A stretch of 64,000 bases of DNA from positions 28,832-92,831 of the forward strand of contig PDLQ01000024.1 of assembly GCA_002591745.1 (NCBI GenBank), written 5' to 3'. The notes below the pieces were generated by a model. That model did no database searches. It saw nothing but the letters and a program-made list of their open reading frames with translations, and was not told the DNA's origin. A program made the position numbers and the translations under genes. This DNA is from Lewinellaceae bacterium SD302 (GTDB taxonomy: Bacteria; Bacteroidota; Bacteroidia; Chitinophagales; Saprospiraceae). Positions within the stretch are counted from its first letter, which is position 1. Each line of letters opens with the position of its first letter. Below are positions 52,525-61,800 of the stretch, piece by piece.

Positions 52525-52681
52525 TAAGTCTACTTCCGGTGAGTCATCAACCATCGTTGAAAACTGTCCATTAACGAAGCGATCACAAAAATTGTAAAAA
52601 CATGTAATAAAACAAAATTTTTGACCGCCTTACCGTAAGCATTTTGTGAACATATTTTGCAATTGTCTTTCAGCACACTCT

Positions 52682-53476
52682 TTAGGCCAGCGAATTTTCG
52701 CGCATAAAGCGGTCAAGATCAAATAATTGTCTGGCATTCGTGCTGGTAATCCGGCCAACTTCAATTATTTCACATTGCCAGACCTCAGCCACTTTTCCAG
52801 CCACGTATTTCACGTAAGCCGTCTCATTTCGCTTGCCACGCTTCGGCGCGGGGGCCAAATATGGCGCATCGGTCTCCAGAATTATCCGGCTGCGGTCCAC
52901 TTTTTCGAGAGTTGGAGTCAGTCCACCGTTTTTAAAAGTGGCCACTCCACCGATCCCGAGGTAAAATCCAAGACGAATCGCTTCTGTGGCCTGTTCCGGC
53001 GTTCCGGTAAAACAATGAAAAACGCCACGCAAACGTTCATCACCGAAATTACGGATCAGTTCCAGTAATTCGTCGATGCTGTCTCTGGCATGGATTGCAA
53101 TCGGCAGATCGTACTCCACCGCCCAACGACACTGCCGTAAAAAAGCATCCTCCTGCTCGGCTCGAAAGGTCTTGTCCCAGTAAAGGTCCATCCCGATCTC
53201 ACCAATAGCCACCCATTTACGGCGTTTGAGTTCGCTTTCCACCAGGGCCAGTTCTTCTTCGTAGTTTGCCTTCACGCTTACGGGGTGCAAGCCGATCATC
53301 GCCAGACAATATTCCGGATGAGCAGCTTCTAACTCCAGCATAGCAGTGTGTGACTCACTGTCCACCGCTGGCAGCAGAGTCAATTCTACGCCAGCAGCCT
53401 TGGCCCTCTCTAGCACTTCCTCCCGATCCTGGTCGAATTTTGTACTATAAAGGTGGGTGTGGGTGTCAATTAGCAT
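52682..53476 (-). CDS. tatD: TatD family metal-dependent deoxyribonuclease
   Basis: 264 residues. Metal ligands of the TIM-barrel fold: HTH in LIDTHTHLYS at the start, E in AIGEIGMDLYWD near 95, H in PIAIHARDS near 130, H in GVFHCFTG near 155, and ILETDAPYLAP near 204 (last Asp). TatD enzymes are 3'-5' exonucleases or D-aminoacyl-tRNA-type hydrolases depending on homologue; DNase is the usual call. Monocistronic on the minus strand. A palindrome GGTGAA-CGTT-TTCACC at 53490-53505 lies 14 bp before the start. Confidence 0.93.
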   Translation of the reverse strand: MLIDTHTHLYSTKFDQDREEVLERAKAAGVELTLLPAVDSESHTAMLELEAAHPEYCLAMIGLHPVSVKANYEEELALVESELKRRKWVAIGEIGMDLYWDKTFRAEQEDAFLRQCRWAVEYDLPIAIHARDSIDELLELIRNFGDERLRGVFHCFTGTPEQATEAIRLGFYLGIGGVATFKNGGLTPTLEKVDRSRIILETDAPYLAPAPKRGKRNETAYVKYVAGKVAEVWQCEIIEVGRITSTNARQLFDLDRFMRENSLA

Positions 53477-53525
53477 ATCATATATATAAGGTGAACGTTT
53501 TCACCACCAACCAGATGCCGTAATG

Positions 53526-53533
53526 TAGCTTTG
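53526..53533 (+). promoter_or_regulatory. possible -7 promoter element
   Basis: TAGCTTTG fits TAnnTTTG and lies 28 bp before the GTG of the small ORF at 53561 and 168 bp before rnhA. Confidence 0.4.
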
Positions 53534-53560
53534 TGGTGGTAAGAGATATCAATTTAATAA

Positions 53561-53725
53561 GTGTCTGATTGGCAACTTGCTCCCCTGTCGTTGATGTTAG
53601 CACTCGCAATTATCGGTTTCCAGGCAATTGCTCAACACCACGATATTGGCGTCTCAGTCAGAAAACCCACTAAAGTTGGCATTCATAAGTCGGCGAAAAT
53701 ATGGCAAAGAATAAATTCTACGTAG
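53561..53725 (+). CDS. small signal-peptide-like ORF overlapping rnhA start
   Basis: 54 codons from GTG 53561 (ATG at 53594 gives 43). The start reads LSLMLALAIIGFQAIAQ, a good Bacteroidota-style signal ending in A-Q, followed by HHDIGVSVRKPTKVGIHKSAKIW and a stop inside the first codons of rnhA in another frame (split for length: HHDIGVSVRKP, TKVGIHKSAKIW). A promoter-like box is upstream. It may be a short secreted peptide or the front end of a decayed gene; no homologue recognised. Confidence 0.3.
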   Translation: MSDWQLAPLSLMLALAIIGFQAIAQHHDIGVSVRKPTKVGIHKSAKIWQRINST

Positions 53726-54336
53726 TTTGGAAGGGTCTTAAACCTGGTATTTACGATAACTGGGCGGATTGCCAGCTCCAAATCAAAGGATTCAGCGGGG
53801 CCAGCTTCAAAGGCTTTCCCTCCCGGCCGGCCGCAGAAGCTGCTTTTGCTGCTGGTTCAGACAAATCCGGCAGCGATAGCAAACCCTCTCCCGGGCGCAA
53901 AAGTTCGTCCACTCATTCCGCAACCGGGCCCATCATCCGCAATAGCATCTCCGTAGATGCCGCCTGCAGCGGCAACCCCGGCCTCATGGAGTATCAGGGC
54001 GTCATGACCGATGATCGTCGTCAAATTTTCTACCAAAAATTTCCTCTGGGCACCAACAATATCGGGGAATTCCTCGCTATCGTACACGCCTTGGCACTCC
54101 TGAAGAAACAGGAGAACCCTACCCTACCCATCTATACGGATAGCAAGATCGCCATGGGCTGGGTGGCCAAAAAGAAATGTAAGACTACCCTGGTCCGCAA
54201 CGCCAAGACCGCCAAACTCTACGAATACATTGAACGAGCGGAAAAATGGCTCAAAACAAATAGTTACCAGAATCCGATTCTGAAATGGCCGACGAAACGT
54301 CTGGGTGAGATTCCGGCTGATTTTGGAAGGAAATAG
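53701..54336 (+). CDS. rnhA: ribonuclease H1 with viroplasmin-type N-terminal domain
   Basis: 211 residues. N-terminal RNA/DNA-hybrid-binding domain (KFYVVWKGLKPGIYDNWADC ... FKGFPSRPAAEAAF) as in eukaryotic-type RNase H1, a Ser-rich linker about 60-80, then the catalytic domain with D in ISVDAACSGNPG, E in GEFLAIVHAL near 122, D in IYTDSKIAMGWV near 143 and a final Asp near the C-terminus region. It removes RNA from RNA-DNA hybrids. A large inverted repeat follows the stop directly. Confidence 0.93.
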   Translation: MAKNKFYVVWKGLKPGIYDNWADCQLQIKGFSGASFKGFPSRPAAEAAFAAGSDKSGSDSKPSPGRKSSSTHSATGPIIRNSISVDAACSGNPGLMEYQGVMTDDRRQIFYQKFPLGTNNIGEFLAIVHALALLKKQENPTLPIYTDSKIAMGWVAKKKCKTTLVRNAKTAKLYEYIERAEKWLKTNSYQNPILKWPTKRLGEIPADFGRK

Positions 54337-54585
54337 ATGCTCGTTCCTCACTTGTAGACACCTCCGGCTCTTAGACGCTCGTTCCTCACTCTTGGACGGG
54401 CTGCGCCCTTTTGGATCGCTGAAGCGATCCTTCGGAAGCGCCGACATCAAAGATTTAAGCACCCCGATAGCAAAGGCATCCAATAGTCGCGCAGCGATGT
54501 CCAAAAGGGCGCAGCCCGTCTAAAAGGAGCGACAGTGACGTCCAAAAGCGAGGAACAAGCGTCTACCAGGGCGCAGCCCGTCCAT
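54337..54585. repeat. large intergenic inverted repeat, copy 2
   Basis: Perfect 21-bp arms at 54395-54415 and 54500-54520 (centre words GACGGGCTGCGCCC and GGGCGCAGCCCGTC), plus a third partial copy AGGGCGCAGCCCGTCCATC at 54569-54587. The left side has GCTCGTTCCTCACTCTT, nearly the same as in copy 1 at 15.75 kb. It lies between the ends of rnhA and def. Confidence 0.7.
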
Positions 54586-55143
54586 CTACGGTCTCCTGAA
54601 TTTCATGATGTAACTCGCCTTCACATCCCCTTTCCGAATCTTCTCCAGCTTACGCTTGATCATTTTGCGCTTCAGCGGCTTCAACTGTTCCGTGAAAAGC
54701 TTCCCCTCGATGTGATCGTATTCGTGTTGTACCACCCGTGCGTTCAGTCCGGTCAATACCATTTCGTGGGTTTCGAAATTTTCGTCCTGATAGCGGATTT
54801 TGATCGCCGAGGGCCGTTCAACGTCTCCGGTGATGTCCGGAATACTAAGGCAGCCTTCTTCGTAGGGCCAGGGCTTCCCTTCTTCCACCAGCATCTCTGC
54901 GTTGATGAAGGCTTGTTTGATGCCTTTATCTTCTTCTCCTTCTTCCATCATTTGCTTGGAATCGACCAGGAAAATTCTGATCGACTTACCGATCTGCGGT
55001 GCCGCCAGTCCTACACCATTGGCAGCGTACATCGTCTCCCACATATCTTCCAATAGCTTTTCCAGCCCTTCGAAATCTTTCGTGATGGGCTTGGCCACTT
55101 TCTTAAGTACGGGTTGCCCGTAGGCATAAATGGGTAAAATCAT
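54586..55143 (-). CDS. def: peptide deformylase
   Basis: 185 residues with all three signatures: GVGLAAPQIG near 44 (motif 1), EGCLSIP near 97 (motif 2, metal Cys), and QHEYDHIEG near 142 (motif 3, HExxH). It removes the formyl group from nascent N-terminal Met using an Fe or Zn ion. A copy of the short repeat (TTGCTACTTTG TTAGCC on the minus strand) lies about 41 bp upstream and could contain its -7 box (TACTTTG). Confidence 0.96.
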   Translation of the reverse strand: MILPIYAYGQPVLKKVAKPITKDFEGLEKLLEDMWETMYAANGVGLAAPQIGKSIRIFLVDSKQMMEEGEEDKGIKQAFINAEMLVEEGKPWPYEEGCLSIPDITGDVERPSAIKIRYQDENFETHEMVLTGLNARVVQHEYDHIEGKLFTEQLKPLKRKMIKRKLEKIRKGDVKASYIMKFRRP

Positions 55144-55183
55144 TTTATCTTAATTTTCGTCCGTTAGTACTGGTTTTGGCTAA

Positions 55184-55192
55184 CAAAGTAGC
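55184..55192 (-). repeat. dispersed short repeat upstream of def
   Basis: Minus strand reads TTGCTACTTTGTTAGCC. With the plus-oriented copy at 55313 it makes 11-bp inverted arms (CAAAGTAGCAA / TTGCTACTTTG) around about 118 bp. Confidence 0.55.
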
Positions 55193-55244
55193 AATGTTGA
55201 TGAATGATAAAGTGAGTTAATGGTGGTCCAACGAAGCTCCGCCT

Positions 55245-55310
55245 ATTTCATCATTAGATCATTTCATCATTAGATCATCAAATCATTTCTGTATTAGATC
55301 ACTATTCCCC
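55245..55310. repeat. AT-rich ATCATTAGATCAT array
   Basis: Direct repeats TTTCATCATTAGATCA occur twice, then ATCAAATCATT and TTAGATCAC, lying between the two inverted short-repeat copies at 55184 and 55313. Shares ATCATTAGATCATT with the array at 34.83-34.93 kb. Confidence 0.55.
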
Positions 55311-55312
55311 TT

Positions 55313-55321
55313 GCTACTTTG
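55313..55321 (+). repeat. dispersed short repeat, AAGTC subtype
   Basis: TTGCTACTTTGAAGTCATAC, 15 bp from the ruvX stop. Confidence 0.5.
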
Positions 55322-55336
55322 AAGTCATACTATTCA

Positions 55337-55747
55337 TTAGTGATGGCCTAGATAATCCTGCAAAATTAAAACCGCCGCAATCTTGTCTACCCTTTCCTTT
55401 TCCCGGCGTTTCTTTTGAGGAACACCACTGTGCAAGAGGATATCTTTAGCGCGTTTAGAAGTACCATACTCATCCTGCCAGTCGATGTGCAGTTCCGGGT
55501 ATTTCTTTTTGATTTTGCGGGAAAAGCCAACAACGTGAGAATGCAGATTGGTGTGGCTACCGTCTTCATTAGTGGATTCACCAAAAACGACCTTTTCCAC
55601 ATCTTCGTCACCAAAGTATTTTTCCAGGTAATCGAGAAGTTCCGTCGTAGGCACGGTGGCCAGGCCCGTTACGATGATTTGTAATGGGTCCGTCACGGCC
55701 AGGCCGGTTTTTTTGGTTCCGTAGTCGATTGCGAGTATTCTTGCCAC
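55337..55747 (-). CDS. ruvX: Holliday-junction-resolvase-like protein RuvX/YqgF
   Basis: 136 residues, GTG start fixed by TACTTTTG four bases upstream. RNase H-like fold: ILAIDYGTKKTGLAVTDP (first catalytic Asp in the opening strand), VVFGESTNEDGS near 54 (Glu), WQDEYGTSKRAKDIL near 93 (third acid region) and DKIAAVLILQDYL at the end (last Asp). It acts in pre-16S rRNA processing or junction resolution. Immediately downstream of the giant adhesin gene's terminator. Confidence 0.93.
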   Translation of the reverse strand: MARILAIDYGTKKTGLAVTDPLQIIVTGLATVPTTELLDYLEKYFGDEDVEKVVFGESTNEDGSHTNLHSHVVGFSRKIKKKYPELHIDWQDEYGTSKRAKDILLHSGVPQKKRREKERVDKIAAVLILQDYLGHH

Positions 55748-55751
55748 GGCG

Positions 55752-55759
55752 CAAAAGTA
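55752..55759 (-). promoter_or_regulatory. start-proximal -7 element for ruvX
   Basis: TACTTTTG on the minus strand, then CGCC and GTG at 55747. It is embedded in the T-rich tail of the terminator at 55764-55791. Confidence 0.55.
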
Positions 55760-55791
55760 AGAAACGGTTCCGGGAAGCTTCCCGGAACCGT
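55760..55791 (-). terminator. terminator of the giant adhesin gene
   Basis: A 28-bp perfect palindrome at 55764-55791 (arms ACGGTTCCGGGAAG and CTTCCCGGAACCGT) starts 29 bp after the adhesin stop and is followed by TTTCTTACTTTT on the minus strand. Confidence 0.8.
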
Positions 55792-55819
55792 CTCACGTCG
55801 TTCAAAAGATGATCAATTC

Positions 55820-58800
55820 TTAGTCGAGAATGATCATTTTCTTGCTGGCCGTCCATTCGCCGGCGGTTAGGGTGTAGTAGTACACACCGGCCGCGCCGAT
55901 TTCACGACGGGTGACCCGCAGGTTGTTAAAGCCGGCGGTTCCTTCTTGTTCGTAGGTCCGGACCAAGCGGCCGCGTACGTCGGTAACCGTAATGGTTACT
56001 GGCGTAGCTTCCGGCAGTTCATAGCCAATTACCGTCTCTCGTTGGAAGGGGTTCGGGCTATTCTGTAGTAGGCGGTAGTCGGCCGTCACTTCAATTAGCA
56101 GGTCGAAGACCATACCCACGTTGCGTAGGCTGCCATCGTTGTCGTAAGCCTCGGCTACGGTAAAGCGGCTGGAGACGGAGAACACCTCACTGAGGGCTAC
56201 TTGCGTCTGAGCGTTCAGGACCAGTGTAAAGAGTACCTCATCGGCACCCCAGTTGCGTGGTCCGTTGCCACCTTGCCAGTTCCAGCTGGTCGTGATCAGC
56301 CCCTGATTGGCGAAGCGCCAGCCGAAGCTGCCGGCCTCAACGAGGCCGTCTTCGATACTGATTAGCTCCGCAGCCAGATTATCGAACTCCAGGGTAAACT
56401 GGTAGCCGCGTACCTGAGCGAGCTCGGAAGCCCGGACGGGGACCCGGTAGGTCTCGCCGGCCTCCAGTTGCAGCTCATCCATTTCCAGGAAGAGATCGCC
56501 GCGCAGGTCGCGGGCTTCCGGTCCCTGGAGGCTGTTGGCCTGAACGTTACCATTAACGTCACCCAGCTTGGCGCCGATGAAGTCACTGTCGGTAATGTTC
56601 TGCATCAGGTTATTGTAGTTGTGCACTTCAGGGAAAGCCTCCGCCCATGGGTTGTCCACCTGTGGGAAGTCGTAGTCGGCCGCCACGAAGCGCCAGCTCG
56701 GCATTCCGTTCGGATAGACATCGTCAAGACCGAGGATCAGGCGACGGATACCGATGATGTCAACGATGTTGACGTTCTCGGAACCGTCGACGTCGGCGGC
56801 GATGTACTGGAAAGGACTGCTGAAGGCTTCGATACCGAGGATGTGGCGAGTGATCGTCACGATATCACCGGTAGAAACGCCGTTCATATAGTCGCTGAAG
56901 TGGCTCGGAGTGATGGTGTAATCCTCACCACCCGGCAGGCTGGCGAAGAAGAACATTCCATTGTCACTGGTAACAATATTACTAGCCGTACCATCGGTTC
57001 CCGCCAGAGAAACATCGACGCCGGAGATCGGAATCATCGTTTCTGTGGTGATTAGACCAGCGATCGAAGAACCTGGCGTATCACATACGTCGGGGGCGAA
57101 GGCCTGTACGAGCAGTGAAGTAACACAGTAATCAGCGTTACCGTTACCGTCGATGGCGTAGATACGGATTGACTGAGGACCGAGGTGATCACAGTTCAAC
57201 AGCAATCCAGTATCGGCCGGACTCGGGATCATTGGTTGCTCACCATCAATGTAGATGGCGAATTCAACTGGTCCGGTACAGTCATCAACACTACTGGCGA
57301 TGAAATCAGATACCCAGATAGCGGCCATTCCACCACCTTCTCCGTCCGGCATCAGTGTAGCCGTCAGGCCGTTAATACAGATCGGGGTTGGGGCTTTACA
57401 GTCCTCCACCTCAAAGACCAGTAACTCGATTGCCGTGTTGCCACAACCATCAGTTGCGACGATCCGTACGGCGTGGCGTCCAATCGGAATGTTCGGGAGG
57501 TTGATCGCGAACTCACCAGCAGTCGTATCGGATACGGATACCGCGTCGGTCACGTTACCACCGTCGGCGATGAACTCAGCCAGCGTGAAGATGCCATCGG
57601 CACCTGCGTCGATGAAAGCGTCCAGCTCAACAGTTGCACTGACACTCATCGGAGAACATTCGTCCATGATAGTGTAGAGCAACTCTACGTCGGCTACACA
57701 GTCGTTGTTGAGGCTACAGAATGCACTGTCGGGTTCGGTCACCACCAGTGTTGGTGGGTTGTCATCGTAGACCTTGATGAACTGCACGTAAGTGAAGGCA
57801 CCACGGCTGGCGTCCTGACCGTATCCGGCCACGCTGCTACCTGGTAAGATGCCACCGTCTCCGGTATCCAGCTCATCAATGGTATTGAAGTTGTTACGAT
57901 TCACGTCACGATCAAGGATGGCAACATCATCGTCCAGACCCTGGTCGTTGGGCAGTACGTGAAGTACCGTGGAATCCATATCGAGGATACCATCGCCATC
58001 TGCGTCACGAGGGATTTCGTAAGCGGGGTCGATAGTATTGTACTCACACCAGTTCAGGACTTCGTAAGAAATACGGAGTTTGTAACACTCGTCCGCCGTA
58101 GCCGTGAAGGTATCGATCACCGTGGAAACCGTAATCAGATCACAGCCATTCTCGGTGAAGGTTACACCATTGTAATCCGGTTCTACACAGTCATCACTTT
58201 CCTCATCGCCCGGGAAGACTACGGTGTAGTCGTGGAGGCCAAGGACAGTAATGGTCTGCGTGCAACCCGGAGCAGAAGTGAATCCGGCACCATCGGTTAC
58301 CGTGAAGGTCCGGGTAATGATCCCGGTTCCACAGCTGGAGCGTAGGTCGAGTACGGATTGCTCAATCGTGAGATCGTCACAGTTGTCAATTCCGGTAGCA
58401 GCACCGAAGACCTCATCCAGCAAGGCAGTCGTTCCGATCGGATCGATCACGAAGGCAGCGGAAAGGTCCTGCGGGAAGTCCTCGTCCAGGTCAGAGCAGT
58501 CGAAAGTTACGGGAATCGGAGCGACACAGATCGGAGCCGTCTTGTCTTCGACCAGTACATCCAACCAGCAGAAGTTGACGTTATCATCGCCACCATACTG
58601 TGGTTCGAATTCTCCGTCAAGGTCAGCATCGTCGGTTACGCGGAGGGCAACTCGTACTATGCCGATTTCATCGCAAGTCAGGGTAATACATTCCTGGAAC
58701 GCGGTGAAGGCAGGCAGAATGAGGTTACCGTTAGCGTCAACCGGTTCATCATTGTCATTTACCCGGGTAATACCCAGGTCAATGTCGGAACAGTCATCGT

Positions 58801-61800
58801 AAGAAGCAGCGTTGATGTCCGTGGCACAGAGCTCTGCAGTTCCGCCGCCACCGATGCTAACGTTGAGTCCGTCCTCACAGATGGCCACCGGAGCGGTAGC
58901 ATCACCGACCTCAATCATTACTTCCAGGGAGTCGGCGTTGCCACACAGGTCGGTAGCTACGTACAGTAAGGTGTGAAGCCCGCGTGGGATACCGGCAGTC
59001 GTCAGCTCTCCTTCGCTGAAGGCCCCGAGCGTCTGGCTACCATCTTCGGGGAAGATGAAGGCATCTACGTTAACCGTTGGTGAGCAGTTGTCTATGGCAT
59101 TAATGCCAGGGATGGCGAATACCGAGCTACACTCATCAGAGTTAGTCGAGAAGAACAGCGGCCCCTGATCAGGGATGCCGTCGAAATCAAGGTCTTGTGT
59201 CGGCACGGTGAAGGTCGGGGCGGAGAAGTCACCGACTTTGACCACCTGGGTGAAGACCAGTGCAGGCTCATCGACGTTACACCAGTTGAAGATGTTCCAG
59301 GTACGAACAAATTTGAAGGTGTTTTCGCAAGTCGTGATCGGTGGTCCGTCCACGAAGCTGGCGGCGATGTTACAGAAGGCTCCGTTGCCTTCGATATCGA
59401 AGGTGCCAAGAGCAGTAGTGATAGATGGCCCTCCTACGGCTGCCGGAGTCGGGTTACCGTTTGGCAGCATATCAAACTCAGTGTTACACTCCACCTGGAA
59501 GATACTGTCCTGCGGAATGTTCACGTCATCAAGCGTGGGAGCGCGAACGGTGATTTCCTGGATGCAAATGTCAATGTTACCACTACCGTCCTCAACAGTG
59601 AAGGTCCGCAGAATCGTACGGTCATCACACTGAGGGTCGGAAACTGGCAGCAGAATATCACGGAAAGTGATTTCAAGTTGAGCATCTGGCGTACAGTTGT
59701 CGGTAGCAATTGGCTCGCCGGTTAATCCAAGTACAGCAGGTACTACGCCACCTTGAGTGTAAGTAACCGGCTGTAGGTTCAGGATTTGGTCGATGTCAGT
59801 ACAAATGAAATCGACGCCGTCAATGCCATTGGCATCATCGGGACAATCAATATTCGGGTTACGCTTATCCTCTACAAGGATTTGTCCCCAACAAGTATTG
59901 TTACACTGCTCGTCGATCAGGTTCACGAAGAAAGTTTGTCCGATGTCTCCAGAGCCGACCGTGTTGCCTACACTGTTGCCGTTAGCATCGATCAGTTCGA
60001 CCGTCAAGGAACTGGCACAGGTCAGGTCACCGGCGAGAATCAGATCTGGTGTGATCTCAGCCTCACAATCCTCTCCGAGGGAGATGTTGGTGAAGCCGGT
60101 ACAAGACAGGTTCTGAATATCGATGATGTCCAGGGTGATCGTGGCTACATCTTCCGGACAACCGTTGATGGCCAGAATGGTGTAAGTAATGGAGTAATCA
60201 AGGCTACGGTCCAAGGTTCCTGGTATCACTACCATCGTCGGATCGAAGTTGTAATCCCCGAAAGTATTACCATCTACGTCCGTAATGACCAGTGGGTTAC
60301 CATCATCGTCGAGGAATTCGAATTCACCTTCTTCGAATACACCGCCGATGTTCGGATTACCACTCAGCAAGTCGAAGAGGTTAACCACCACCTCGGCTTC
60401 GTCACAACCCAGACAAATCTGGGTGACACGGCTTACACCGGCATCTTGGTAGCAAGAGACATTTACGACTGCAATGTCGTTGTCATCTTCGTCTTCACCG
60501 TTGAGGCCGTCGCCGTTTACCTCACCGTCGACTTCGTTGCCGTCGTCGTTATCATCATTAATGTCATCGGCGTTAGAGTCGATATCTATTTGCTCTTCGC
60601 CTTCATCGTCAGTTGCGGTAGTGATTTCAGCACCGTTTACCAGCGCTTGCCCTGGTTCAACACCGCTAGTGTCGACCATGACGCCAGGCTCAAAGTCCGG
60701 GAACATCGGTGGTGCTACCGTCAAGGTGATAAATACCGAAGTACTCTGCCCTGGCAGTAAGCCGCCCTCTGGTAGTGATCCTTCGGCTACACTCAAAGTG
60801 TCGTAGGCGATGGAGTCATTCTCCAGCATGAAGGTCGCATTCAGCGAGTCATAGAAAATAAAGCCTTCCGGGATATAATCTACGATTCCGATATTATCAG
60901 CCGGGATAGCTCCCTGGTTGCTTACGATGATCTCAAAGATTACGTCATCTCCTGGATCAACGGTGCTTGATTGACCGTCGGCCAATACCTTTTCAAGTGC
61001 GAGGTCGAATCCACCAACGAAGATGGTAGCAGGGTCAGAGTTATCCTCATCGCCTCCGCTCAGACCATCGCCATCGATTTCATTGTCCTCGAAGAAGTCG
61101 TCATTGCCAGGAATGGTATCCATTGGCGAATCAATATCCATAACGTCCTCACCATTCGGTCCGGTCGCACCACTGATTTCAGCCAGGTTCGTCAGCGGCA
61201 TTATTGCTTCCATTGCTGGATTGACAACCAAGAAAACCGGGATCGTTACAAAGCTATCCATCGCCAGAGTATCGGCGCCGTTGAAGGTGGTTAGCAAAGT
61301 ATCAATGTATAAGGTATCGTTGATATCGGCGTATACAGACCAGCCAGGATTCAGTGAAGGATCGAACATGAAGCCGTCCTCCTGATTCGGCAGGTAATCA
61401 CTAATCCGGATACTATCAGCGGCCAGGTTACCCTGGTTGATCACACGAATAATAAAGGCAACAGTATCGCCAGCTTCGACGACAGCTTCCTGCCCCGGAG
61501 CCAGCTCCTTGATCAAGGCTAAGTCAAACATGTTGACGAAAATGCCGAAATCGACAGTCATATTACCGTTGTTGTCATCGGCGTTGTCCTGTTGTGCGCC
61601 CGGGCCATTCTCTACACCGTCTTCTGGTTCTGTATCCGCAGTCAGTGTAAAGGTGTCGGAAACGATCACCGTTCCGGGGCCGCCAACTTGCATACCGTCG
61701 TCATTTCCGTCCGTGTCATTATCAGCATCGTTGTCTGGAGTAGAAGAACTTGCATCCATTGGGAACAGTCCTCCAGCCATCAATTGATCGGCAGGGATTT

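Noticed and set aside
52391..52597. 68-codon plus-strand frame
   Set aside because: It is the complement of the tRNA-Ser gene.
59786..60760. 324-codon plus-strand frame within the adhesin
   Set aside because: Antisense shadow of the Asp/Gly-rich adhesin repeats; several similar frames occur across 56-64 kb.
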